A DNA stretch of 7,333 bases from Candidatus Puniceispirillum sp. (GCA_016780525.1 JADHLR010000080.1:1-7333); one strand, 5' to 3'; positions 1 through 6,138 are shown, numbered from the stretch's first letter. Notes: a model not told the origin generated them from the letters alone. Translations and numbers: made by a program.

Positions 1-95
1 AGCGGCCCGCTTTGTGCAATTCTGTCCATCAGAATCGACTGAATGGCCTCGCTTGCTGTCGGTGTTGGCGCACGTTGCTGTGACTCGTCAGACAT
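1..95 (-). CDS. SAM-dependent methyltransferase, MidA/NDUFAF7-like (5' part only)
   Basis: The minus strand opens with ATG at 95-93 and stays open to the window edge, giving about 31 residues: a polar, Ala/Thr/Pro-containing N-terminus followed by a helix ending in RIAQSGP. In the MidA/NDUFAF7 family (COG1565) an N-terminal helix is followed by a conserved I-x-x-x-GP segment before the methyltransferase core, and this gene often lies directly after lgt in alphaproteobacteria. The gap from the lgt stop is only 6 nt, so it is probably co-transcribed with lgt. No strong Shine-Dalgarno is seen. The Rossmann core that would prove SAM binding lies outside the window, so the assignment rests on one short motif and on context. 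The mitochondrial relative methylates an arginine of a complex I subunit; the bacterial substrate is not known to me. Confidence 0.6.
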   Translation of the reverse strand, partial: MSDESQQRAPTPTASEAIQSILMDRIAQSGP

Positions 96-101
96 GCGCT
101 A

Positions 102-977
102 TCACCGGGATGAGTCGAGCGGTTGTGAAGCGGCCGGTTTGCGCATGATCAAATATAGTCCGAAAATAATCATCGGGAATGACAATATTTGCCCCATGCT
201 GAAATTGCCCAATATGAAACCAAGCTGTGCATCCGGCTCTCTGACAAATTCGATCAGACTGCGGGCCAGCCCATAGCCAGCCAGCAAAACACCCGTGAGG
301 CGACCATCCTGCCGCAACCAGCCACGACGCCATAGAATCAGCATAACGACCCCAAGCAACAGCCCTTCGAGGCCAGCCTCATAGAGCTGGCTTGGATGGC
401 GGGGCTGACCATCACTGTTTGGGAATATCATTGCCCAAGGCACGGTGGTAACGCGGCCGTAAAGTTCGCCATTGATGAAATTTGACAGGCGGCCAAAAAA
501 CAGGCCAATCGGCACCACGAAGCAGACCCGGTCGGTCAGCGAAAAAAACCGTAATTGGTGACGCCGCGCCATGATCAGAAGGGCGATGGCAATGCCCAAT
601 AAAGCCCCATGAAAGGCCATGCCGCCTTCCCAAATGCGTAAAATGGCAGCCGGATGCGCCAGGTAATAGGCGCTGTTATAAAATATAATATAACCAAGAC
701 GGCCGCCGATAATGATGCCGAACAACACATAATTTAATAGCGTGTCGACAGTTTCAATTGTCAGCGGTGATTGCGGGTCTTTCGCCTCGCGCCGCAACAA
801 CAGCCAGCCACCAAGCAGCCCAACAAGATAGGCAAGCGCATACCAGCGAATGCCAAACGCGCCAAATTGCACGGCAAATTTGTTGAATTCGGGTAAAATG
901 ATAGCACCGTTGGTGCCGATGCTTGTGCCGGTTATTGTGCCGGTGATTGTGCCGATGACTGTAGTGAAGCTGAACAT
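102..977 (-). CDS. lgt: Prolipoprotein diacylglyceryl transferase
   Basis: Lgt is a polytopic inner-membrane enzyme that transfers diacylglycerol from phosphatidylglycerol to the lipobox cysteine of prelipoproteins, the first step of lipoprotein maturation. The 291-residue protein has several hydrophobic segments and the expected motifs in order: IRWYALAY near residue 43, GGRLGYIIFYN near 91, GGMAFHGALLG with H123, the signature GRLSNFINGELYG at 162-174 (R163, N166), RHPSQLYE at 193-200, and FVREPD near 244 with R246. These match residues known to be essential in the E. coli enzyme. The signature has Ser at its fourth position, where Gly or Ala is usual. The first ~26 residues are an unusual Gly/Thr/Ile-rich extension encoded by a 12-bp tandem repeat; family members usually begin close to the IILPEF segment at 26-31. 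No other ATG, GTG or TTG codon lies in frame between residue 1 and that segment, so the ATG at 977 is kept although no good ribosome binding site precedes it. Confidence 0.96.
   Translation of the reverse strand: MFSFTTVIGTITGTITGTSIGTNGAIILPEFNKFAVQFGAFGIRWYALAYLVGLLGGWLLLRREAKDPQSPLTIETVDTLLNYVLFGIIIGGRLGYIIFYNSAYYLAHPAAILRIWEGGMAFHGALLGIAIALLIMARRHQLRFFSLTDRVCFVVPIGLFFGRLSNFINGELYGRVTTVPWAMIFPNSDGQPRHPSQLYEAGLEGLLLGVVMLILWRRGWLRQDGRLTGVLLAGYGLARSLIEFVREPDAQLGFILGNFSMGQILSFPMIIFGLYLIMRKPAASQPLDSSR
911..958. repeat. 12-bp tandem repeat, four copies, inside lgt
   Basis: Four consecutive 12-bp units, each close to TTGTGCCGGTGA on the plus strand, start at 911, 923, 935 and 947. The three at 923, 935 and 947 share TTGTGCCG exactly; the first reads TGGTGCCG. 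The unit length is a multiple of three, so the repeat is translated in lgt (minus strand) as a run of Gly-Thr-Ile-Thr-like units without disturbing the frame. Gain or loss of a unit would lengthen or shorten the N-terminus by four residues. Confidence 0.9.
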
Positions 978-1003
978 CTGTAACCGCTGTTTGTTGTTGC
1001 TGA

Positions 1004-1027
1004 TACGCTGTTAACCTTGCCAGCGTA
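1004..1027. repeat. Perfect 7-bp inverted repeat between lgt and the UbiK gene
   Basis: TACGCTG at 1004-1010 and its exact reverse complement CAGCGTA at 1021-1027 are separated by 10 nt. The element lies in the 143-nt divergent intergenic region, 27 nt upstream of the lgt start codon, and overlaps a candidate -35 for the plus-strand gene. It could be a regulator-binding site or a hairpin in the lgt leader. No known operator consensus is recognised. Confidence 0.5.
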
Positions 1028-1045
1028 CTGTAGCCTTATTATGTA
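1017..1045 (+). promoter_or_regulatory. Candidate sigma-70-type promoter for the UbiK-family gene
   Basis: TTGCCA at 1017-1022 is followed after 17 nt by TATGTA at 1040-1045; TATGAT at 1044-1049 is an alternative -10 with poor spacing. The surrounding 1031-1070 stretch is AT-rich. A start near 1052 would leave a leader of about 70 nt before the ATG at 1121. This is a match by eye only. Reverse-strand promoters for lgt must lie in the same region, but none stands out. Confidence 0.3.
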
Positions 1046-1104
1046 TGATAAGTAACTAGGGTAATATGACAGTTTTGGTGCGATCAATGAGAAGTGCCAT
1101 ACCA

Positions 1105-1111
1105 TAAGGGG
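1105..1111 (+). promoter_or_regulatory. Shine-Dalgarno that sets the UbiK-family start
   Basis: TAAGGGG ends 9 nt before the ATG at 1121. An upstream in-frame ATG at 1094 would place this purine tract inside the coding sequence and has no such site in front of it, so 1121 is the better start. Confidence 0.7.
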
Positions 1112-1120
1112 TGTTTTGAA

Positions 1121-1429
1121 ATGGCGATGCGTTCAAATTTTATGGCCGATCTGGCGCAGATGGCAAATGGTGCGGCTTCTGCCTTTGGCGGCATGCGCGA
1201 AGAAATTGACAATATGATCCGGCAACGTATGGAGCGTAGTCTGAATGCACGCGGCTTGGTGACGCGCGAAGAATTCGATGCCTTGCGCACCCGTCATGAA
1301 GCTGTCGCCGCGAGGCTTTCAGCGCTGGAGGCACAGATCCCGAAGGGGGCTGATTCGCCCGCCGCCAAGCCAGCCCGGCGCAAACCCGCAAAAGCCACCA
1401 CCGCAGCGGCGAAAAAAGCCAAAAAATAA
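1121..1429 (+). CDS. ubiK: Accessory factor UbiK family protein (BMFP/DUF526)
   Basis: A 102-residue protein with the layout of the UbiK family (COG2960). An N-terminal amphipathic segment (about residues 4-25, FMADLAQMANGAASAFGGM) is followed by an acidic/basic helix, the conserved LVTREEFDAL stretch near 46-55, then a coiled-coil helix (RHEAVAARLSALEAQI) and a Lys/Ala/Pro-rich tail ending AAKKAKK. In E. coli, UbiK forms a trimeric coiled coil that works with UbiJ in aerobic ubiquinone synthesis; the Brucella homologue was described as a membrane-fusogenic coiled-coil protein. The first name therefore reflects family membership, not shown function here. The start at 1121 is chosen by the Shine-Dalgarno TAAGGGG. 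A hairpin at 1470-1493 probably separates it from the next gene. Confidence 0.88.
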   Translation: MAMRSNFMADLAQMANGAASAFGGMREEIDNMIRQRMERSLNARGLVTREEFDALRTRHEAVAARLSALEAQIPKGADSPAAKPARRKPAKATTAAAKKAKK

Positions 1430-1469
1430 TAGCATTAACCAGCCGTTGCGAATCAGCAGAAAACAGCCA

Positions 1470-1493
1470 AAAACCACAAATTGATGTGGTTTT
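1470..1493 (+). terminator. Probable intrinsic terminator after the UbiK-family gene
   Basis: AAAACCACA (1470-1478) and TGTGGTTTT (1485-1493) form a perfect 9-bp stem with a 6-nt loop, 40 nt after the stop codon. The T run is part of the stem and is only four long, so termination may be partial. The arms make it usable in either direction. Confidence 0.5.
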
Positions 1494-1592
1494 CACCTGA
1501 GCACACACAAAATATTGTGTTGAATTTGGTTGAACAGACCAGCCGGTTTTGTCATTTTACTTGGGTCGTCGCGCGCCCATGCGCGGCCGTCC

Positions 1593-1600
1593 GGAAGGGA
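1593..1600 (+). promoter_or_regulatory. Shine-Dalgarno that sets the YbjN-domain gene start
   Basis: GGAAGGGA ends 8 nt before the ATG at 1609. In-frame starts further up (TTG at 1549, ATG at 1579) lack a comparable site and would place this tract inside the coding region. Confidence 0.7.
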
Positions 1601-1608
1601 CAAAATCA

Positions 1609-2112
1609 ATGGCACCCAGCCGACAGCAAACCGATATTGTTCTCGATGACCCGATTGAGTTGGTCACCCGCTTTGTCGTGACGCATGACTGGCTGTTGCA
1701 AAGCCGCGGCGAGAATGCCGTGCTGGTTGAAGTGCCGGGCAAATGGTGTGATTACCAATTGGCTGTGATCTGGCGGGATGATGAAGCGGCGATGCAGGTG
1801 AGCTGCCGAATTGATGTGCAGACCGCGCCGATGCGCTACGGCGAAATGGCGTTGTTGGCGTCATTGCTGAACAAGCAGATATTCATTGGTCATCTGGGGC
1901 TTGATGTCACCACTGGCGAGCTTGAAATGCGCTATACGCTGGCATTACGCGGTGCTGGCGGGGCAACGCCGGAACAGATTGAAGATGTAGTCGATATCAT
2001 GCTCGGTGAGTGTGAGCATTGCTATCCGGCGATTTATCAGGTGGCGCATAATGATGTGTTGGCAACAGATGCCGCAGATATCGCTATGTTCACCACCGAA
2101 GGCGAGGCCTGA
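1609..2112 (+). CDS. YbjN domain-containing protein
   Basis: A 167-residue soluble protein with no signal peptide or membrane segment. It resembles the alphaproteobacterial YbjN-domain proteins (COG5465 type) usually found directly upstream of proC. Visible features are DDPIELVTRFVVTHDW near the start, a beta-rich middle with GKWCDYQLAVIWRDDE and MQVSCRIDV, a helix MALLASLLNKQIFIGHLGLD, the strand GELEMRYTLAL, and a C-terminal helix with IEDVVDIMLGECEHCYPAIYQV. The fold resembles the type III secretion chaperone-like/YbjN fold, but no enzyme motif is seen and the biochemical role is unknown. Its stop lies 7 nt before the proC start, so the two are almost certainly co-transcribed and may be translationally coupled. 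Its promoter is not obvious; TTGAAC at 1530-1535 with CATTTT at 1553-1558 is a weak candidate. Confidence 0.85.
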   Translation: MAPSRQQTDIVLDDPIELVTRFVVTHDWLLQSRGENAVLVEVPGKWCDYQLAVIWRDDEAAMQVSCRIDVQTAPMRYGEMALLASLLNKQIFIGHLGLDVTTGELEMRYTLALRGAGGATPEQIEDVVDIMLGECEHCYPAIYQVAHNDVLATDAADIAMFTTEGEA

Positions 2113-2119
2113 GGCGGCC

Positions 2120-2941
2120 ATGGCGGCGCTGCAGATCACGCTGTTGGGATGTGGCAAAATGGGCAGTGCGATGCTCCGGGGCTGGCTGGCTGATCCCACA
2201 CTGGATGCCAATTTCACCATTATTGAGCCGTATCATGAGCATCTCGGTTGGGCGGATGCGCACAGCCGGGTTGTGATCTACAGCGACTGCCAGACGGCGA
2301 TGGCGTCCGGGGCGCCGGTGAGTTCGATGATCGTGCTGGCGGTAAAGCCGCAAATGATGGATGAGGCGATTGCCGCCATCGGATCATTGCGCGATGCGGA
2401 TACCGCATTTTTAACAATTGCGGCGGGTATTTCGTCAGGCTGGTTACAGGCGCGGCTGGGTGCCGGGGCGCCGATTTTGCGGGCGATGCCGAATACCCCG
2501 GCGGCGATCGGTAAAGGTGTGACCGCGCTGTATGCGGATCATGCCGCGGCTGATTTAGTGCCATTGGCGACACAATTGCTCGGCACCATTGGTGCGGTTG
2601 TGGCGATTGATGACGAGAGTTTGATGGATGCGGTGACCGCTGTGTCTGGATCTGGCCCGGCCTATGTGTTTTTGCTGGCCGAGGCGATGACAGCGGCCGG
2701 TATTGCCGCCGGGCTGCCGGCGGCACTCGCCACACAACTGGCCGAAGCCACCGTAAGTGGTGCCGGTGCGCTGATCGAGGCGGCTGACGAGTCGCCGGCG
2801 GTTCTGCGCGAAAATGTGACCAGCAAGGGCGGCACTACAGCCGCGGCACTGGCCGTATTGATGGACGAAAATGGCCTGACACCGCTGATTGAACAAGCTG
2901 TAAAAGCGGCAAAAGCGCGCGCTGTCGCGCTTGGAGCCTAG
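2120..2941 (+). CDS. proC: Pyrroline-5-carboxylate reductase
   Basis: ProC reduces 1-pyrroline-5-carboxylate to L-proline with NAD(P)H, the last step of proline synthesis, in the cytoplasm. The 273-residue protein has the normal family length. It begins with a Rossmann fold, ITLLGCGKMGSAMLRGWL (residues 6-23), followed by IVLAVKPQMM (71-80), RAMPNTPAAIGKG (121-133), SGSGPAYVFLLAEAM (176-190) in the dimerisation/active-site helix region, and the C-terminal signature LRENVTSKGGTTAAAL (229-244). The start at 2120 is chosen because the Rossmann fold follows at once and GAGG lies 5 nt upstream; the reading frame is open further upstream only because it overlaps the YbjN gene. No residue expected of the family appears to be missing. 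Confidence 0.97.
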   Translation: MAALQITLLGCGKMGSAMLRGWLADPTLDANFTIIEPYHEHLGWADAHSRVVIYSDCQTAMASGAPVSSMIVLAVKPQMMDEAIAAIGSLRDADTAFLTIAAGISSGWLQARLGAGAPILRAMPNTPAAIGKGVTALYADHAAADLVPLATQLLGTIGAVVAIDDESLMDAVTAVSGSGPAYVFLLAEAMTAAGIAAGLPAALATQLAEATVSGAGALIEAADESPAVLRENVTSKGGTTAAALAVLMDENGLTPLIEQAVKAAKARAVALGA

Positions 2942-2982
2942 CCTGATCCGGTTTTTTTCTGATATAATGACCCACATCAGGC
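2941..2982 (+). promoter_or_regulatory. Extended -10 promoter flanked by a 7-bp inverted repeat
   Basis: A perfect TATAAT at 2963-2968 is preceded by TGA at 2960-2962, an extended -10, just after proC. No good -35 is found at normal spacing (the bases at 2940-2945 are AGCCTG). GCCTGAT at 2941-2947 and ATCAGGC at 2976-2982 are exact inverted copies placed symmetrically about the -10, in the -35 zone and just after the expected start near 2975. This could be an operator whose bound dimer would block the promoter. It implies that the COQ9-like gene and csaA can be expressed apart from proC. Confidence 0.55.
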
Positions 2983-3012
2983 GGCTGACATCATGTCGCC
3001 GCTGTCATTCAC

Positions 3013-3021
3013 AAGGGTGGG
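3013..3021 (+). promoter_or_regulatory. Shine-Dalgarno candidate of the COQ9-like gene
   Basis: AAGGGTGGG lies just before three consecutive ATG codons (3023, 3026, 3029). From AAGGG the spacing is 5 nt to the first and 8 nt to the second. A rival site, AGGCGG at 2979-2984, lies 8 nt before an in-frame ATG at 2993, so the start is not settled. Confidence 0.5.
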
Positions 3022-3022
3022 T

Positions 3023-3709
3023 ATGATGATGCAGTCTGCGACTGGTGCCGAGCAAACCGCACAGATTTTTGCGAAGCTTGCCGATGAGGCATGGCAGCAG
3101 CTGGGCGCACGGCCACTGGCAGCTTTGTCATTGCACGAGATTGCCCAGAATGTCGGTGTCGATGCTGCATTGGCGAGCGCGGTGGCGGGCGATCCGCAAC
3201 GGCTTGTCTTGGGAAAAATGGCAGCACTTGACGATCAGGCTGTGTTAGAGAGCTTTGCCGATATCGAAGATGCCGGCGAGATATCCATTCGGGAAAAAAT
3301 TCTCGAAGCGCTGATGCACCGGTTTGAGGTTTATGCCCCCTATCGGGTGCAGATCGAAGCGGTGAACCGCGCCGCCCGTACGCGGCCTGACCTTGGCGTG
3401 GCGCTGGGCCTCAATTTGCAACATGTAACCCGCCGGATGTTGGCGATGGCTGGCGATAGCTGTGAGGGCTGGCGCGGGATGCTGCGCATCAAAGGTGTTG
3501 TTGGCGTGGTGATGATGGTGGCGCGTGACTGGATGAAAGATGACAGCCCGGATCTCGCGCCGACGATGAAGGCGCTTGACCGGCGCTTGCAACAGGCCGA
3601 GGAATGGGCGATCAGCCTGCGGCTGTTTCGCCAAGGTGAACAGCAGCAGGCCGATAGCGGCCGAGATGATGCCGCCGCAGCCGGACGTTACGGGGTAGAT
3701 AATGACTGA
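3023..3709 (+). CDS. COQ9-like protein (TetR-fold lipid-binding family)
   Basis: A 228-residue protein whose N-terminal half looks like a TetR-type helix-turn-helix (ALSLHEIAQNVGVDAALASAV, about residues 34-54). The C-terminal half carries COQ9 family hallmarks: ISIREKILEALMHRFEVYAPYR (87-108, seen in two adjoining parts), and W170 followed by KDDSPDLAPTMKALDRRLQQAE (172-193). In mitochondria COQ9 binds lipids and presents the demethoxy-quinone substrate to COQ7 hydroxylase; bacterial members are often labelled TetR regulators instead. A Gln/Asp/Ala-rich polar tail follows residue ~203. The gene overlaps csaA by 8 nt. The start is uncertain: 2993 would add 10 residues. A ubiquinone role is inferred from the family and from the nearby UbiK gene; DNA binding has not been excluded. 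Confidence 0.8.
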   Translation: MMMQSATGAEQTAQIFAKLADEAWQQLGARPLAALSLHEIAQNVGVDAALASAVAGDPQRLVLGKMAALDDQAVLESFADIEDAGEISIREKILEALMHRFEVYAPYRVQIEAVNRAARTRPDLGVALGLNLQHVTRRMLAMAGDSCEGWRGMLRIKGVVGVVMMVARDWMKDDSPDLAPTMKALDRRLQQAEEWAISLRLFRQGEQQQADSGRDDAAAAGRYGVDND

Positions 3710-4040
3710 CGCAGAATTTGATGATTTTTTGAAACTCGATATACGGGTTGGCACCATCATCGCGGCCCAGTCATTTCCCGAAGCACGCAAACCGGCCTAT
3801 AAGCTGGAGATTGATTTTGGCGATGAGATTGGCACCCGCAAATCGTCTGCGCAAATCACCGCGCATTATGCGTGTGATGAGCTGATTGGCCAGCAGGTGT
3901 TGGCGGTGGTGAATTTTCCGCCAAGACAAATTGGCCCATTTATGTCGGAAGTGCTGACGCTGGGCGTGCCGGATGCCGCTGGCGAAGTGGTGCTGATGCA
4001 GCCGACATATGCTGTGCCGAATGGTGGCAGGCTGTATTAG
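3702..4040 (+). CDS. csaA: tRNA-binding protein, CsaA family
   Basis: A 112-residue single-domain OB-fold protein, the usual CsaA length. Recognisable blocks are LKLDIRVGTIIAAQSFPEAR (residues 10-29), KPAYKLEIDFGDEIG (30-44), the KSSAQIT motif near 47-53, QQVLAVVNFPPRQIGPFMSE (64-83), and VPNGGRLY at the C-terminus. This is the domain also found at the end of methionyl- and phenylalanyl-tRNA synthetases. CsaA homodimers bind tRNA, and the Bacillus protein has been linked to secretion as a chaperone; the role in proteobacteria is unclear. Its ATG lies inside the last codons of the COQ9-like gene (ATGACTGA overlap), which suggests translational coupling. No terminator is seen in the 40 nt before the convergent kinase gene. 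Confidence 0.93.
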   Translation: MTDAEFDDFLKLDIRVGTIIAAQSFPEARKPAYKLEIDFGDEIGTRKSSAQITAHYACDELIGQQVLAVVNFPPRQIGPFMSEVLTLGVPDAAGEVVLMQPTYAVPNGGRLY

Positions 4041-4080
4041 ATGGCCGTATGAGCGATCAGATGAGGGAATGTGTCGGCGG

Positions 4081-5400
4081 CTAAATTGGCAGCTTGATTG
4101 TCACGCGCAAGCCGCCGAGTTCGGAATCACCTAAAGCCAGTTCGCCGCCATGGTTCAACACAATATCACTGGTGATCGACAGCCCCAGACCAGCGCCACC
4201 GGTGCGCCGGTTTCGCGACTCCTCGAGCCGGATAAAGGGACGAATGGCATCCTGTCTGCGTTCTGCAGGGATGCCGGCGCCATTATCATCAAAACTGAAA
4301 ATAACCTCATCATTACGTACCCGCAGCGACACTTCGGTTTTTGTCGAATAGCGAATGGCGTTTGAGATGAGATTTGAAAAGGCCCGCTGGATCGCGTTTT
4401 TGCGAACCGGAAAGGCCGGCAGAGGCTCGCTTGGCGGGGTAAAGCTGATATCAAATTTATGCGCTTTTTGGGCCTGTTCGACAAGTCGGGCAAGCAAGGC
4501 AGACACATCGGTTTCCTGCGGCTGTTCTTCGCCTTCGCCAGCTGCAAATGCCAGATAGGCGTCGATCATTTCCTCCATGTCGTCGATATCATTGCCGATT
4601 GCCTCGGCATCAGGATGGGTTTGCATCAAAGCCAGTTGTAGCCGCATACGTGTGAGCGGCGTGCGCAAATCGTGACTGACCCCGGCCAGCATTTCGGTGC
4701 GTTCATTAAGCTGCCGCATGATCCGATGTCGCATCGCCTGAAAAGCGCGGCCTGCCAGCCTTACTTCACGCGCGCCCTCGAGCCGGTAATCGGGTGCCGG
4801 ACGGCCCAGTCCCAATTGTCTGGCGGCGTTGGCAAGACGGTGTATGGGGCGTACCTGACCGCGCAAAAACACCAGGGCGACGCCAAACATCAAAATTGAA
4901 CTGCCAATAGTCCAGCCAATGAAAGTCCAGCTGGTTGAGCTGAAAATACGTTTGCGGCTGGCATAGACCCGCAACACACCCGTATCAAACTGGATATCGA
5001 TAAAAATCAGGTTGGGGTCAGTGTCGACATCGACCTGCCAATTTTGTGACAGGCGTTTGCCGAGCTCGGTACGCAGCATTTCTTCAGCGTAGGTTTTGGG
5101 GATGCTGTTATTTTTTTGGGGCAGCGTCAGTGCCGTTTCAAAATTCACCGGAAAATTAAAAAACTGCCAGCCATCGGCAATCACCGTCTCGATTTGTTCG
5201 GCGTTCGGGCTGGTGCCAAGATCGCCAATGAGGAAGGCTATTTCGGACGACAGATTCGCCGCCATATGCCGGGTGACGGTATCCCAGTGCCGCTCATAAA
5301 AAATGAAAACAGTGATCACCTGCACAAGAATCATCGGCACCAGAATGATCGATAGCATCCGGCCAAATAGCGTTTTTGGAAGAAATTCGCGAAGCTGCAT
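4081..5400 (-). CDS. Sensor histidine kinase, EnvZ-like
   Basis: A 439-residue inner-membrane sensor kinase. A first transmembrane helix at about 13-35 is followed by a periplasmic domain of roughly 120 residues (about 36-156) with no recognised ligand fold, and a second transmembrane helix at about 157-180. Next come a HAMP linker (about 180-232), a HisKA helix with phospho-accepting H243 in GVSHDLRTPLTRMRLQLALM, and a HATPase_c domain: N box AFSNLISNAIRYS with N343 and N347, G1 box DDNGAGIP (371-378), and G2 box GGAGLGLSI (401-409). The HDLRTPLTR sequence is very close to EnvZ, which also dephosphorylates its partner. It starts 6 nt after the stop of the response regulator gene, its obvious cognate partner. 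The stimulus cannot be read from the sequence. The C-terminal blocks are complete, so the protein looks functional. Confidence 0.95.
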   Translation of the reverse strand: MQLREFLPKTLFGRMLSIILVPMILVQVITVFIFYERHWDTVTRHMAANLSSEIAFLIGDLGTSPNAEQIETVIADGWQFFNFPVNFETALTLPQKNNSIPKTYAEEMLRTELGKRLSQNWQVDVDTDPNLIFIDIQFDTGVLRVYASRKRIFSSTSWTFIGWTIGSSILMFGVALVFLRGQVRPIHRLANAARQLGLGRPAPDYRLEGAREVRLAGRAFQAMRHRIMRQLNERTEMLAGVSHDLRTPLTRMRLQLALMQTHPDAEAIGNDIDDMEEMIDAYLAFAAGEGEEQPQETDVSALLARLVEQAQKAHKFDISFTPPSEPLPAFPVRKNAIQRAFSNLISNAIRYSTKTEVSLRVRNDEVIFSFDDNGAGIPAERRQDAIRPFIRLEESRNRRTGGAGLGLSITSDIVLNHGGELALGDSELGGLRVTIKLPI

Positions 5401-5406
5401 CGCTGG

Positions 5407-6114
5407 CTACACCTGCCGTGCTGGTTGGGCAATGTCGGTGCGCAGCATCCACCCACGGTTGCGTACCGTCTGCAAATAAACCGGGTGGCGTGGATTTGGT
5501 TCCAGCTTGCGGCGCAGTCTGGCCACCGCCACATCAATTGACCGCCCCTCCATGCGCCCGTCCAGGATGTTTGATAAATCATCTCGCGATAACACGGTAT
5601 TTGGGGCTTCGGCAAAACTGCCAAGCAATTGCTGCTCGGCGGTGGTGATATGCAGGCGATTCCCGGCCTTGGTCAGCAGACCAGAAACAATGTCAAAATG
5701 GAACGGCCCGAACCTGACATCATTAGCCGCTGTTTTCTGCTCATTTACCACGTTGCGCTGTAAAATGCGTTGAATCCGCAGCACCAGTTCGCGTGGTTCA
5801 AACGGTTTCGACATATAGTCATCGGCGCCCGCCTCCAACCCTTCGATACGGCTTTCGGTCTCGGATCTGGCGGTCAGGAATAACGCCGGCACCGGGTCGT
5901 CTTTGCGTAAATCGGCAAGAAATTCAATGCCGGTTTCGCCGGGCATCATCACATCAACCACCAATATATCAAACGCCATACCCTGTAAAATACTGCGCGC
6001 TTCTTGCGCACTTCCGGCATCTGTCACGCGAAACCCGCTTTCCTCAAGAAAGCGTCGCAGCAAAACACGCAGACGTTCATCGTCATCAATCACCAGAATA
6101 TGATGCTCTTTCAT
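5407..6114 (-). CDS. OmpR-family DNA-binding response regulator (PetR-like)
   Basis: A 235-residue two-domain regulator. The receiver domain (about 4-120) has the acidic pocket in ILVIDDD (D11, D12), phospho-acceptor D54 in LVVDVMMPG, the switch residues T81 and Y100, and K103 in MSKPF. The winged-helix domain (about 132-228) has TTAEQQLLGSFAE, the recognition helix RSIDVAVARLRRKLE (191-205), and the wing VYLQTVRNRGWML. It lies 24 nt after the MarR gene and 6 nt before the kinase. GAAAGG at 6120-6125 sits 5 nt upstream of the ATG at 6114 as a good ribosome binding site. The MarR-then-OmpR order matches petP-petR of Rhodobacter, where PetR is needed for cytochrome bc1 expression; in this window no bc1 genes are present, so the PetR name is only a suggestion. 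Confidence 0.95.
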   Translation of the reverse strand: MKEHHILVIDDDERLRVLLRRFLEESGFRVTDAGSAQEARSILQGMAFDILVVDVMMPGETGIEFLADLRKDDPVPALFLTARSETESRIEGLEAGADDYMSKPFEPRELVLRIQRILQRNVVNEQKTAANDVRFGPFHFDIVSGLLTKAGNRLHITTAEQQLLGSFAEAPNTVLSRDDLSNILDGRMEGRSIDVAVARLRRKLEPNPRHPVYLQTVRNRGWMLRTDIAQPARQV

Positions 6115-6138
6115 AGTCGCCTTTCATAAAAAAGGTTT

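Noticed and set aside
1505..1520. A 6-bp inverted repeat ACACAA/TTGTGT upstream of the YbjN gene
   Set aside because: It is short, AT-rich and with a 4-nt spacer, so chance is a fair explanation; no promoter element aligns with it well.
1572..1585. A CGCGC/GCGCG hairpin just before the YbjN Shine-Dalgarno
   Set aside because: Only five base pairs in a GC-rich run, with nothing to show that it affects translation.
2006..2119. A 38-codon upstream extension of proC overlapping the YbjN gene
   Set aside because: It lies wholly inside another gene in a different frame, and the Rossmann fold expected at the N-terminus begins right after the ATG at 2120.
2220..2735. A long minus-strand open frame opposite proC
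   Set aside because: Its translation is rich in Pro, Arg, His and Ser with no domain, as expected for the antisense of a GC-rich gene; proC is certain on the other strand.
2913..2932. A 7-bp hairpin (AAGCGCG/CGCGCTT) near the end of proC followed by a T run at 2952-2958, as a terminator
   Set aside because: The stem ends inside the coding region and is separated from the T run by 19 nt, too far for an intrinsic terminator.
3245..3790. A 181-codon minus-strand open frame opposite the COQ9-like gene and csaA
   Set aside because: It has no recognisable domain and a histidine-rich low-complexity run, and both plus-strand genes have clear family motifs.
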